Assembly: GCF_001673555.1 (NCBI RefSeq)
Contig: NZ_LZMB01000517.1
Location: forward strand, 1 to 33,071
Direction of reading: 5' to 3'
Source: Mycobacterium sp. 1165178.9
GTDB taxonomy: Bacteria; Actinomycetota; Actinomycetes; Mycobacteriales; Mycobacteriaceae
Length of the DNA: 33,071 nt
This document shows positions 22,314 to 30,865 of the stretch, piece after piece. The position numbers were made by a program, and so were the translations under genes. The notes below the pieces were generated by a model that worked only from the letters and a program-made list of their open reading frames with translations, was not told where the DNA came from and did not search any database. The first letter of the stretch is position 1. Each line of letters opens with the position of its first letter.

Positions 22314-23516
22314 CTACCCCACGACGACCGGCAGGCGTGCCCAGCCACGCACGCTCGCGGTATGCGCCCGTTGGGCGTTCGCGTAATCGACCTCCCAGTC
22401 CGGCCAACGCTTCAACACCTCTTCGAAGGCCACCCGCGCCTCCAATCTGGCCAGCGCCGAGCCAAGGCAGAAATGCAGGCCCTGCCCGAAGCTGAGATGG
22501 CTTCCGCGGCGGTGGATGTCGTAGCGATCCGCATCCGGGAAGTGGCTCTCGTCGCGGTTGGCAGAGGCGTTCAACAGCAGCATGAATGACCCCTCGGGTA
22601 CCTTGCGGCCGTAGTGCTCGGCATCGCGCGCGACGTAGCGGGCCTGCACCGGTGACGGCGGCTCGTATCGCAGCGTCTCCTCGATCGCGCCGGGGATCAG
22701 CGACGGGTTCGCGACCAGCTCGCGGCGTTGATCCGGATGATCCGACAGCAGTTGTCCCATGAAACCGATTAGGCGAGCGGTGGTTTCGTTGCCGGCGCCG
22801 GCGATCATTGCGGTGTACGCGAGCACCTCGGTTCGCGACAATGGACGACGCGTGCCGTCCGGCTCATCGATCTCGGCCCGCAACAGTTCGGTCATGAGGT
22901 CGTCGGACGGATGATCGGCCCGCCATTCGATGTACTCGGCGAACAGGGCGATGGAATTCGCGAACACATTCGCATCTACCGCGGCCGGGTCGGCTTCCCT
23001 GGACAATTCGATGTTGGCGACGCTGCGGTCGCGGATCTTCTCTTGATCAGCCTCGGGAATGCCCAGGAGGTACCCGATGGTCCGCATCGGCATCATCGCG
23101 CCGAGGTCTGCGATGAAATCGAAACCGTTCCCGCCGACCAGGGGGTCAAGTTCGCCAACACAGAACCCGCGCACCAAATCCTCCACGGCGAGCATGCGCC
23201 GGGGCGTGAAAACCCGGGACAGCAGTTTGCGGTGCAGATCATGCAGCGGAGGATCCTCGAACAGCAGGATACCCGGGGGCACTTCGATGTTCGCGAACAA
23301 GATGTCGGCGGTAGTGCCTCGGCCGGAGCGGTATGTCTCCCAGTTCGGCAGTTCGCGCACCACATCGTCGTATCGACTCAGCGCGTAGAAGTTGTACTTC
23401 TCGTTGTAGTACAACGGTGCTTCTTCGCGCATCCGCTTCCACACCGGATACGGGTCCGAGTCGATCTCGACGTCGAACGGGTCGTAATACAACTCGATGG
23501 CGCTGGGGCTTGTCAT
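22314..23516 (-). CDS. Cytochrome P450
   Basis: The 400-residue soluble bacterial P450 has the I-helix oxygen motif AGAGNETT, the K-helix ExxR in EETLRYE, and the heme loop FGQGLHFCLGS with Cys350 as thiolate ligand. It should hydroxylate a hydrophobic substrate using electrons from a ferredoxin; no ferredoxin or reductase gene is adjacent, so it must borrow one from elsewhere. The ATG at 23516 is 15 bases after the TetR gene, so both belong to one minus-strand operon. An AveC-like membrane protein is divergent. I could not place it in a numbered CYP family with confidence. Confidence 0.94.
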   Translation of the reverse strand: MTSPSAIELYYDPFDVEIDSDPYPVWKRMREEAPLYYNEKYNFYALSRYDDVVRELPNWETYRSGRGTTADILFANIEVPPGILLFEDPPLHDLHRKLLSRVFTPRRMLAVEDLVRGFCVGELDPLVGGNGFDFIADLGAMMPMRTIGYLLGIPEADQEKIRDRSVANIELSREADPAAVDANVFANSIALFAEYIEWRADHPSDDLMTELLRAEIDEPDGTRRPLSRTEVLAYTAMIAGAGNETTARLIGFMGQLLSDHPDQRRELVANPSLIPGAIEETLRYEPPSPVQARYVARDAEHYGRKVPEGSFMLLLNASANRDESHFPDADRYDIHRRGSHLSFGQGLHFCLGSALARLEARVAFEEVLKRWPDWEVDYANAQRAHTASVRGWARLPVVVG

Positions 23517-23531
23517 GGTCGGATGCCTAAC

Positions 23532-24182
23532 TCAGTCGTTGCGGTGCAAGAAGCCGTGCAAGAGGGCTTGAACGAGTTCCTCAACGATCACCTCCCGGGG
23601 CGGTGGTTCGTTCCCGAAGTAGGTCGAACGCAGTGCGGCCATACCCGCGATCATCGAGACCGTCGAGTGGGCCGGCAGGTCAGGGTGGTCAGAACGCAAC
23701 CCGCGCAATTGCATGCCCTCGACGCTGATTTGGCCCAACACCGTGACCGCCCTGCGGATCTCGGCGATGCCGGCATCCTCCTTTTCCTCGTCGCTCAGAT
23801 TTTCGGCCGCCATCAAGGTCAACAGCAGACCCTGATGTTCAACGAACACGTCGTAGAGTTGCGACACGAAAAGCCGGGTCAGCTCCTCTTCGTCGGTGTC
23901 CTCGGGGTCCACCAACTGCCAGGTTGCCCCGAATTCGTCGACGAAGCTCACGAACGGCACGACGAGCGCCTCGCGGAACAGCGCCGCCTTCGACCCGAAG
24001 TTGCGGAACAGCAGGTGTTCGGTGACGCCGGCGGCCTGCGCGATCTCACGTGTCGTGGTGCTGCGATAGTCCTGGCCGGCAAACAGCGCCCGGGCCGCGT
24101 CGAGCAGCAGTCTGCGCGGCTCGCCACGAGGCCGACGCGCCACCGTCGCCGGTATCGGCTGCTTGGCTACGCGCTGGGGCAC
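23532..24182 (-). CDS. TetR-family regulator of the P450 / AveC-like locus
   Basis: The 216-residue regulator has an HTH at about residues 24-70 (AARALFAGQDYRSTTTREIA, then QAAGVTEHLLFRNFGSKAAL). Its helical C-terminal half has an acidic stretch (DPEDTDEEEL). It starts with GTG at 24182 and is followed after 15 bases by the P450 gene. The divergent gap ahead of it holds two identical 11-base palindromes, so I infer that it controls both transcripts, including its own. Ligand unknown, probably a lipid- or steroid-like P450 substrate. Confidence 0.93.
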   Translation of the reverse strand: MPQRVAKQPIPATVARRPRGEPRRLLLDAARALFAGQDYRSTTTREIAQAAGVTEHLLFRNFGSKAALFREALVVPFVSFVDEFGATWQLVDPEDTDEEELTRLFVSQLYDVFVEHQGLLLTLMAAENLSDEEKEDAGIAEIRRAVTVLGQISVEGMQLRGLRSDHPDLPAHSTVSMIAGMAALRSTYFGNEPPPREVIVEELVQALLHGFLHRND

Positions 24183-24217
24183 CGTTGTCCACTCCTATCG
24201 AACGGTCGACCGCCTTG

Positions 24218-24251
24218 GGATAGTATCCGCTATCTACATAGGATAGTATCC
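24218..24251. promoter_or_regulatory. Paired TetR operators in the divergent promoter
   Basis: The near-palindrome GGATAGTATCC (5-base arms around one central base) occurs at 24218-24228 and identically at 24241-24251. The copies are 23 bases apart, about two helical turns, and share flanks (CGCTA / CACTA). The pair lies between the TetR gene (-) and the small membrane protein gene (+), 36 bases from each start. Confidence 0.75.
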
Positions 24252-24287
24252 ACTACCTTAAAGTTGAAATCATTGAAGGGTGACACC

Positions 24288-24416
24288 ATGGGCGCTGTCA
24301 TCATGCTCGGCACATTGTTCGGCCTGATCATCCTGATTTTCGGGCTGGTACTGCGCTTCGATCCCGAGGCGCGGCGCGCGTCGAGCGACGAGGGCCGCCA
24401 GCGAGCGCCCGAATGA
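24288..24416 (+). CDS. 42-residue single-span membrane peptide
   Basis: This short gene encodes MGAVIMLGTLFGLIILIFG followed by LVLRFDPEARRASSDEGRQR and a short acidic end. One hydrophobic helix (about residues 4-23) precedes a charged cytoplasmic tail. It begins behind GAAGGGTGA and ends in ATGA, overlapping the start of the AveC-like gene by four bases. The tight coupling suggests it is an accessory subunit or stability factor for that protein. It is small enough to be missed by automatic gene calling. I recognise no family. Confidence 0.72.
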   Translation: MGAVIMLGTLFGLIILIFGLVLRFDPEARRASSDEGRQRAPE

Positions 24417-25186
24417 CGCCGGTGATGGCCGGGGCTCAGTACTTCTCCTACGGCGCGAGCATCGCGTTCCTGATCATCGGGATCTATCTGAGCTACCGTC
24501 GCCGCCGCATCCACCCGCTGTTGCTTCTTGGCATCTCGGCGATCTCGTTCTCCTGGATCGAGGCACCGTACGACTGGGCGATGTACGCACAGTTTCCGCC
24601 CGCACTGCCCCGCATGCCGTCCTGGTGGCCATTGAACGTGACGTGGGGAGGGTTGCCGTTAGCGGTGCCGATCGGCTACGTCTCGTACTTCATCATTCCC
24701 GCCGCGACCGGGGCTGCTCTCGGGCGGTGGCTCAGTGCAAAGTTCAACTGGCGCAGGCCGATTACGCTGCTCGTGGTCGGCCTGGTCGTCGGTTTCTGTT
24801 GGGCATTGTTTTTCAATGCCTACACCGGGGCCCAGCTCGGGAACTTCTATTACGGCTACGTGATTCCCGGGCTCGCGATCTTCGAGGGCACCAAGCACCA
24901 GTACCCGCTCTACGACTCGCTGGCCATGGGCATCCAGATGATGCTCTTCACCTATCTGCTCGGGCGCACCGATGCCGAAGGACGCAACGTCATCGACATG
25001 TGGGCCGACAAGCGATCAAAGAGCCGGGGGCAGTCTGCGGTGCTCTCGATCGTGGCCGTCATCGTCATCGGACATCTGGTGTATGGCGCGGTCTTTGCGC
25101 CGCACCTCATAACGAAGCTGGGCGGCTATGTCACCGCGGGCCCCACCGAGCAGCTGTACCCGGGCGTACCGAACCAACCCCGCTAG
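24413..25186 (+). CDS. AveC-like multi-pass membrane protein (spirocyclase family)
   Basis: The 257-residue protein has six to seven hydrophobic spans, including YFSYGASIAFLIIGIYLSY at the start, ITLLVVGLVVGFCWALFF near the middle and SIVAVIVIGHLVYGAVF near the end. The WIEAPYDWAMYAQFP segment and overall layout match the family named after AveC, which acts in spiroketal formation and modification in avermectin biosynthesis. In mycobacteria such genes recur next to P450 and TetR genes, as here, with unknown substrates. The ATG at 24413 overlaps the upstream small membrane gene. A 7-base-pair GC hairpin follows the stop. Function is inferred from family and neighbours; no polyketide genes are visible. 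Confidence 0.76.
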   Translation: MTPVMAGAQYFSYGASIAFLIIGIYLSYRRRRIHPLLLLGISAISFSWIEAPYDWAMYAQFPPALPRMPSWWPLNVTWGGLPLAVPIGYVSYFIIPAATGAALGRWLSAKFNWRRPITLLVVGLVVGFCWALFFNAYTGAQLGNFYYGYVIPGLAIFEGTKHQYPLYDSLAMGIQMMLFTYLLGRTDAEGRNVIDMWADKRSKSRGQSAVLSIVAVIVIGHLVYGAVFAPHLITKLGGYVTAGPTEQLYPGVPNQPR

Positions 25187-25202
25187 CCGGCCTACGGCCG
25201 GC
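25186..25202 (+). terminator. GC hairpin after the AveC-like gene
   Basis: GCCGGCC (25186-25192) pairs perfectly with GGCCGGC (25196-25202) around a 3-base loop, directly on the stop codon. There is no T run after it, as is common for mycobacterial terminators. Confidence 0.45.
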
Positions 25203-25315
25203 GACCGGAATGGTGTGTGCCGGTGGTGAATCGGGATGTCGCGCACACGCTGCTGCGGGCGCTCGCCGACGGCGTCACCTCCCACCTCGTCGATCGGTTC
25301 GGCGAGGAGTAGCGG

Positions 25316-26290
25316 TCAGCCGAGCGCCTCGGGCAGCACGACCTCGCCCACGCGCTTGAGGTAGGGCCACGCGATATCGGGTGGCAGGCCGCCGCACAGC
25401 GGCGACAGGTTGAGCACCTGGCCGGCCTTGACGCGCGAGATCGCCTCGGGCACTGGAATGATCACGTGCGACGTCCCCGTCTCCCGCAGCTCGTCGACGG
25501 TGTTCACGTGGCTGAAGCCGGCCGTCGTCTCGTCCCCGGGATTCCACGCCGCGTAGCTGCGCACGTCGTGCAGCAGGTGCTCGCCGATCTCCTTCCACGC
25601 CTGATCCACGTCGTCGGCGACGAAAACGACCGAGGGGGTGTTGCGGTCGGGAAACATGGTCGGGCCGGGCTCATGGCCATGCTCGCGGCACGCCTCTTCG
25701 TAGGCCTCCTGCATGCCTGGTGCGTTGGCGTTGCCCAGCATGCCCAGGCCGTACCGGCCGGCCCGCCGGGCGGCAGCCAGCGTTCCCCCACCCCACATCA
25801 GTCCGGGCCCGCCGGGAGTCAGCGGGCGGGGTGTCACGGTGATCCGCCGTCCGTCTTCGACGACGGTTTCACCGGCGAGCAGCCGCCGCAGCAGCGCGAG
25901 TTTCTCGTCGCAGACGCGGCCGCGCTTCTTGATCGGCACGCCGAAGTGCTCGAACTCCTCGGGCCGGTAGCCGAGCGCCAGGATGTAGGAGGCCCGCCCG
26001 TTGCTGATGATGTCGAGGACCGCCATGTCCTCGGCGAGGCGCACGGCTTCGTAGAACGGGAGGATCAGGATCAGGCTCAGCGCCAGCCGCTGGGTTCGCG
26101 CAGCCACCGCTGAGGCCAGCAGGAAGGGTGACGGCAGGTAGCCATCCTCGGACCCGTGGTGTTCACAGAGGACTGCCGCCAGGCCGCCGTGTTCTTCGGC
26201 CCAGGCCGACATGTCGGGTGCCGCGGCGTACAGATCGGCCGGGGGCGCCGCCCATTCGGGATCGCGCATGTCAAAGCGCAGTGTGTACAC
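25316..26290 (-). CDS. LLM-class flavin-dependent oxidoreductase
   Basis: The 324-residue protein is a luciferase-like TIM-barrel enzyme that uses F420 or FMN. Typical segments are AAVLCEHHGSEDGYLPSP, RTQRLALSLILILPFYEAVR, AEDMAVLDIISNGRA and GLMWGGGTLAAARRAGRYG. In mycobacteria many such enzymes use F420 for hydride transfer; the cofactor here is unproven. The GTG at 26290 is behind TAGGAG. A 129-base gap separates its end from the AveC-like gene, and a decayed dehydrogenase remnant lies just upstream of its start on the same strand. Substrate unknown. Confidence 0.91.
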   Translation of the reverse strand: MYTLRFDMRDPEWAAPPADLYAAAPDMSAWAEEHGGLAAVLCEHHGSEDGYLPSPFLLASAVAARTQRLALSLILILPFYEAVRLAEDMAVLDIISNGRASYILALGYRPEEFEHFGVPIKKRGRVCDEKLALLRRLLAGETVVEDGRRITVTPRPLTPGGPGLMWGGGTLAAARRAGRYGLGMLGNANAPGMQEAYEEACREHGHEPGPTMFPDRNTPSVVFVADDVDQAWKEIGEHLLHDVRSYAAWNPGDETTAGFSHVNTVDELRETGTSHVIIPVPEAISRVKAGQVLNLSPLCGGLPPDIAWPYLKRVGEVVLPEALG

Positions 26291-26754
26291 GGCTGACTCC
26301 TAGCTGGCCTAATCTTTGCGACGTACGTTACACGTTCAGTCGAAGGCGTAAAGCGGGAGAGTCGTCGGGAGGTCCAGCGGGCTCAGTAGGCCTGGGGGCG
26401 CCTCGACAACGTACGGGATCGCATTGACGACGCGCATAGCCGTCGACGCCGATGTCGAACCTGAAGAACATCAGCGGCCGCCGGGTTTTGGCCGAGTTGG
26501 CCGGCCTTTGAGCGACAAACGCGGTCCCGAATTGGCGCTCGAAGGCGGGCAAAACCCTGGTTGGCCCTCACAGCTGCACCCTAACCTAAAATTTGTTCAT
26601 TAAGATAGTGCCCGCTTTCTTAAATCCTTGACCGCGGGGATACGCGGCGGTAGTTTCCAAGTCGAACGCCGGGTGGTGACGGCCACCCGCCGTTGACGTA
26701 AGGGCAACGGCCGCCCCGGCTTTCGTCGTGCGCACGCACCTGAGGAGGTACAAG
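26291..26754. other. 464-base gap with gene remnant and AT-rich promoter region
   Basis: The left part (26336 to about 26470) holds the 3' end of a decayed DapB-like gene. The right part changes to AT-rich sequence (26582-26630) with the inverted repeat TTAAGA (26600-26605) / TCTTAA (26618-26623) around 12 bases, a candidate operator or promoter for the dehydrogenase at 26755. That gene's ribosome-binding site GAGGAGG is at 26742-26748. No other gene is visible. Confidence 0.6.
26336..26473 (-). pseudogene. C-terminal remnant of a DapB-like dehydrogenase
   Basis: On the minus strand bases 26437-26336 read MRVVNAIPYVVEAPPGLLSP, then LDLPTTLPLYAFD and a stop. The intact gene at 26755-27852 ends MRVVNAVPYVVAAQPGLLSS, then VDLPLTIPHKAF: about 24 of 33 positions are identical. 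A few more family-like residues (SGSTSASTA) precede it, then a TGA interrupts the frame near 26467, and no homologous frame is visible further upstream. The rest of the gene has been lost. It is probably the leftover of a second copy in inverted orientation after deletion or insertion. Confidence 0.75.
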
Positions 26755-27852
26755 ATGACGGCTCATCGCGTGGTGGTGTGGGCGACGGGTGGCATCGGCT
26801 CGATCGCCATCCGCGCTATTTCGCGGCGCCCCAATCTGGACCTGGTCGGCGTGTGGGTGCATTCGGACGACAAGGTCGGCAAGGACGCGGGCGAACTGGC
26901 CGGCGGTGAACCGATCGGCCTGAAGGCCACCAACGACGCCGACGCGCTGATCGCGCTCAGGCCCGACTGCATCGTCTATGCGGCCAGCGGTCCGGAGCGT
27001 GACGCGCTGGCCATCCCGGATTACGTCAAGCTGCTCGAAGCCGGGATCAACGTCGTGACGACCAGCACCACGCGATTGGTCAACCCCCACGCCTACGAGC
27101 CCGCGGAGTGGCGCGACCAGCTGGTCGCTGCGGCCAAGCAGGGCCAGGCGTCGCTGTACGCGTCGGGGATCGAGCCGGGCTTCGCCGCCGACTATCTGCC
27201 CCTGGTGCTGTCCACCCAGTCATCGTCGATCGACAAGATTCACTCCTTCGAAATCGGCCTGTACGACGACTACGGGGTTCCCGACATCATGAGCGACGCG
27301 CTGGGCTTCGGCCGTCCGCTCGACTACCAGCCCTGGATCAGCTTTCCCGGCGCCATCGCCGGCGAATGGCAGGGACAGATCCGGTTGATCGCCGACGCGT
27401 TGGGGGTCGAAGTCCAGGAAGTCCGCGAGGGCTTCGACCGCGCCGTCACCAACCGGACGCTGGAGGTTGCGATGGGCACCGTCGAGGCCGGAACCTGCGG
27501 CGCGCTGCGGATGCAGGCGATCGGCGTGGTCGACGACCGGGAGGCCATCGTCATCGAGCACGTCACCCGGCTCGCGCACGACGTCGCCCCCGACTGGCCC
27601 ACCGGGATTGGCGATCTGTCCTACCGCGTCATGATTTCCGGCGATCCGGACATCGACTGCACCCTGGGGGCGACGCTGAAGGATCCCGCCAAGGCCGGCA
27701 TCGCCGGGATGACCTCCGGGGCAGGCGCCATGGTCGCCACCGCGATGCGCGTCGTCAACGCCGTGCCGTATGTCGTTGCCGCCCAGCCGGGATTGCTGAG
27801 TTCGGTGGATCTTCCGCTGACCATCCCGCACAAAGCGTTTGTCGGCGGGTAG
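26755..27852 (+). CDS. DapB-like NAD(P)-dependent dehydrogenase, paralogue B
   Basis: The 365-residue protein has an N-terminal Rossmann fold (VVVWATGGIGSIAIRAI) with the DapB-type segment VGVWVHSDDKVGKDAGEL and a family C-terminus with VVNAVPYVVAAQPGLLS. It belongs to the same mycobacterial family as the protein at 13585-14655 and the adjacent remnant, but sequence similarity between the two intact proteins is modest. ATG at 26755 is chosen because GAGGAGG lies 7 bases upstream; an earlier GTG at 26728 lacks this. The aminotransferase gene follows after 23 bases, so imine or amino-acid chemistry shared by the two is a reasonable guess. Confidence 0.88.
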   Translation: MTAHRVVVWATGGIGSIAIRAISRRPNLDLVGVWVHSDDKVGKDAGELAGGEPIGLKATNDADALIALRPDCIVYAASGPERDALAIPDYVKLLEAGINVVTTSTTRLVNPHAYEPAEWRDQLVAAAKQGQASLYASGIEPGFAADYLPLVLSTQSSSIDKIHSFEIGLYDDYGVPDIMSDALGFGRPLDYQPWISFPGAIAGEWQGQIRLIADALGVEVQEVREGFDRAVTNRTLEVAMGTVEAGTCGALRMQAIGVVDDREAIVIEHVTRLAHDVAPDWPTGIGDLSYRVMISGDPDIDCTLGATLKDPAKAGIAGMTSGAGAMVATAMRVVNAVPYVVAAQPGLLSSVDLPLTIPHKAFVGG

Positions 27853-27875
27853 GTCGCGCCGGTTAGTCTGCGGGC

Positions 27876-29082
27876 GTGACAGTTAATCCGCTGGAGGAAC
27901 TGACGCTGCAGCAACTCCGGCTTCGCACCAGCATGAAATGGGGCGCGCACCCCGCCGACGTCCTGCCGCTGTGGGTCGCCGAGATGGACGTCAACCTGGC
28001 ACCGACGGTGGCCGAAGCGCTACGGACGGCCATCGACAACGGCGACACCGGTTATCCCTGCGGACATGCGCTGGCTGACGCCGTCAGCCAATACGCCGCG
28101 CGGAATTGGCGGTGGCATGACCTCGACGTGCGCCGCACCGCCCTGGTTCCCGACGTCATGCTCGGTGTCGTCGAAGTGTTGCGTCTGGTCACCGATCGCG
28201 GCGACGCCGTCGTCGTCAACCCGCCGGTCTACGCGCCGTTCTACGCATTCGTGTCGCACGACGGGCGCCGTGTCATCGAGGCACCCCTCGCCGATGGGCG
28301 AATTGACTTGAACGCCTTGGAGAATGCCTTCGTTGGGGCGCGCGTGGAAGCCGGAAAGGACACGAAGGTCGCCTATCTGTTGTGCAATCCGCACAACCCG
28401 ACCGGATCGGTCCACACCACCGACGAACTCCGTGCGGTCGCCGAGCTCGCCCGGCGATTCGGCGTGCGGGTGGTGTCCGACGAGATTCACGCCCCCGTCG
28501 TTCTGCCGGGCTCGCGCTTCACCCCGTTTCTCACCGTGGCGGGGGCCGAGAACGCCTTCGCCTTGATATCGGCGTCGAAGGCCTGGAATCTGTCCGGCCT
28601 GAAGGCGGCGCTGGCCATCGCCGGACCGGAGGCCGCCGCCGACCTGAACCGGATGCCGGAGGAGGTCGGTCACGGACCCAGCCACCTCGGCGTCATCGCC
28701 CACGCCGAGGCGTTCCGGAGCGGCAGCGACTGGCTCGACGCGACCCTGCAAGGCCTCGACGCGAACCGGACGCTGCTGGGTGAGTTGGTCGCCGAGCACC
28801 TTCCCGGCGTGAAATACCAATGGCCGCAAGGTACTTACCTGGCGTGGCTCGATTGCCGGGAGCTCGGGTTCGACGAAGAAGTCGTCGATGGTCTTGCGGT
28901 GGTTGCCGACCTGTCCGGGGCCGGCCCGCTGGTTCCTCGATCACGCGCGCGTGGCGCTCAGCTCCGGCCACGTCTTCGGAACCAATGGAACCGGACACGT
29001 GCGCTTGAATTTCGCCACCTCGCGAGCGATTCTCACCGAGGCGGTCTCGCGAATGGGCCGGGCGCTGTCCGACGCCCGCTAG
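27876..29082 (+). pseudogene. MalY/PatB-type aminotransferase (C-S lyase), frameshifted
   Basis: This fold-type I PLP enzyme resembles M. tuberculosis Rv2294 and the MalY/PatB cystathionine beta-lyases, which release sulfide or thiols and ammonia from cysteine conjugates. Motifs are [28 protein letters not shown] and the PLP lysine at about residue 235 ([10 protein letters not shown]). At the run of four G at 28917-28920 the frame breaks: the ATG-side frame goes on into unrelated Arg-rich sequence to 29186. The +1 frame gives the expected ending [20 protein letters not shown], then [13 protein letters not shown] and a stop at 29082. Removing one G restores a protein of about 401 residues. It may be a real mutation or a sequencing error. 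GTG at 27876 is the start. Confidence 0.88.
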
Positions 29083-29112
29083 TGGACCGCCGCCGGGCAC
29101 AGGCATTTTCGG

Positions 29113-29841
29113 CTACGCGGAGACCTCCTCGGCGCCCCGCCCCAAGTTGCGGAACCCTTGGGCGGGCTCCTTCATGCCGAGCGTGAAGGGCAGGGTGTCG
29201 AACTCGAACCTCGTCGTCGCGCCGAGCCGACGGAAAAAGCTGCGCCGTGGCGCCGCGACGGGAACCTTTATCGCCGCAAGATCGATGTAGTGCGTCGACG
29301 TTTCTCCGATCCCATCAAAGACATGCACCAACGGCATGCACAGCTCGCGCATCGGCTCGTCGAGGCATGCCGCGACGGGATCGGTCATCAGTACGTACTC
29401 GGCAACCGGCACCATGTTTTTCAGCATCCGGTGCACCAGAATGACATCGAAGCCGGCCAGCTCGACATGGCGTTTCACCTTCTGATCCGCCACCTCGCCC
29501 ACATGCACTACGAACTTCAGCGACAACTTTTCCAACTGTTCGCAACTCGCACACTCGCAGGCGATGTCGTTTTTCATCTGCTCGCGCCGCTCGAGGAACG
29601 ACGCGCGCATTCGTGACAGGCGCTCGCACACCACCACTTTGGCGTGGCTGTCCGGGGCCCAGAAGAACGCGGCGTCGCCCTCGAGTTTGGCCAGCTTCAA
29701 ACCCTTGCCCGCATTGATCACCGACTCCAACAGGCCCGCGACCGTCAGCTGCGCATGGGCAAGGTGCGTCCGGTTCCACTGCATGTAATGCGTGTACCCG
29801 CCGATGTCGGCTATGAGCAGAACCGCGCGCCGAATTGCCAT
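29113..29841 (-). CDS. DUF2652 protein with class III cyclase-like fold
   Basis: The 242-residue protein begins [20 protein letters not shown], and [11 protein letters not shown] follows about 45 residues later. These match the two metal-binding Asp strands of class III nucleotide cyclases. [12 protein letters not shown] corresponds to the region with the transition-state Asn and Arg; Arg is kept, but the Asn position appears to be Ile. Four cysteines cluster in between (CECASC). Catalytic cyclase activity is therefore doubtful and a nucleotide-binding or sensor role is more likely. ATG at 29841 is preferred over TTG at 29847. It is divergent from dhmA. Confidence 0.78.
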   Translation of the reverse strand: MAIRRAVLLIADIGGYTHYMQWNRTHLAHAQLTVAGLLESVINAGKGLKLAKLEGDAAFFWAPDSHAKVVVCERLSRMRASFLERREQMKNDIACECASCEQLEKLSLKFVVHVGEVADQKVKRHVELAGFDVILVHRMLKNMVPVAEYVLMTDPVAACLDEPMRELCMPLVHVFDGIGETSTHYIDLAAIKVPVAAPRRSFFRRLGATTRFEFDTLPFTLGMKEPAQGFRNLGRGAEEVSA

Positions 29842-29952
29842 GAACAAGTCAGTTTAGTAGGCCCGCATAGCCGGCTCAATGAATCTGCTACTAGACGAAC
29901 TCGCGTCGGCGCGAGAGGCTTACAGAGGTGCCGGTTCACCGGAGGAGCTGAT

Positions 29953-30858
29953 ATGCATGTGCTGCGAACCCCAGACTCCCGATTCGAAAACTTGGAGGAC
30001 TACCCGTTCGTTGGGCACTACCTTGATGTAACCGCAAGCGACACCCGGCCGCTTCGCATGCACTACCTCGACGAGGGCACGATCGAAGGGCCACCGATCG
30101 TCCTGCTGCACGGCGAGCCGACGTGGAGCTACCTCTACCGCACGATGATCCCGCCTTTGACCGACGCGGGGAACCGGGTGCTCGCGCCCGATCTGATCGG
30201 TTTCGGCCGCTCGGACAAGCCCAGCAGGATCGAGGACTACACCTACCAGCGCCATGTGGAGTGGATGACCTCTTGGTTCGAGCATCTCAACCTCAGGGAC
30301 GTCACGTTGTTCGTCCAGGACTGGGGATCGCTGATCGGGCTGCGCATCGCCGCCGAGCAGTCCGACCGTGTCGGACGGCTGGTGGTGGCCAACGGTTTCC
30401 TACCCACGGCGCAACGGCGCACCCCGCCCGCCTTCTACGCCTGGCGCGCCTTCGCGCGCTACTCCCCCGTCCTGCCCGCGGGGCGCATCGTCAGCGTGGG
30501 CACCGTTCGCCGGGTGCCGTCGAAAGTGCGGGCCGGCTACGACGCGCCCTTCCCCGACAAGACGTATCAAGCCGGGGCCCGAGCGTTCCCCCAGTTGGTG
30601 CCCACCTCGCCCGCCGACCCGGCGATTCCGGCCAACAGGCGAGCATGGGACGCCCTCGGCCGCTGGGAAAAGCCGTTCCTCGCCATCTTCGGGGCCCGCG
30701 ATCCCATCCTCGGACGGGCGGACAGGGCCCTGATCAAGCACATTCCCGGCGCCGCGGGCCAGCCACACGCCCGCATCAACGCCAGCCACTTCATCCAGGA
30801 GGACCGCGGCCCCGAACTGGCCGCGCGCATCCAGTCCTGGCAGCAGGCCTGGCTCTGA
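29953..30858 (+). CDS. dhmA: Haloalkane dehalogenase DhmA
   Basis: The 301-residue enzyme hydrolyses the carbon-halogen bond of haloalkanes to an alcohol and halide. All key residues are at the positions of M. tuberculosis Rv2296 and M. avium DhmA: nucleophile Asp123 and halide-binding Trp124 (VQDWGS), the HGEPTW oxyanion segment at 53-58, acid Asp250 (GARDPILG) and base His279 (NASHFIQED). It belongs to the HLD-I type with the acid after strand 7. The ATG at 29953 follows GGAGGAG. The natural substrate in mycobacteria is unknown. The gene order next to the aminotransferase gene recalls the Rv2294-Rv2296 neighbourhood. Confidence 0.95.
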   Translation: MHVLRTPDSRFENLEDYPFVGHYLDVTASDTRPLRMHYLDEGTIEGPPIVLLHGEPTWSYLYRTMIPPLTDAGNRVLAPDLIGFGRSDKPSRIEDYTYQRHVEWMTSWFEHLNLRDVTLFVQDWGSLIGLRIAAEQSDRVGRLVVANGFLPTAQRRTPPAFYAWRAFARYSPVLPAGRIVSVGTVRRVPSKVRAGYDAPFPDKTYQAGARAFPQLVPTSPADPAIPANRRAWDALGRWEKPFLAIFGARDPILGRADRALIKHIPGAAGQPHARINASHFIQEDRGPELAARIQSWQQAWL

Positions 30859-30865
30859 GCGGCGG

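Noticed and set aside
22911-24287. Large plus-strand open frame over the P450 and TetR genes
   Set aside because: It is antisense to two clear genes. Only its last 42 codons (from 24288) look real.
27876-29186. 436-residue aminotransferase as a complete protein
   Set aside because: The last ~90 residues after the G run are Arg/Pro-rich shifted sequence; the family ending lies in the +1 frame.
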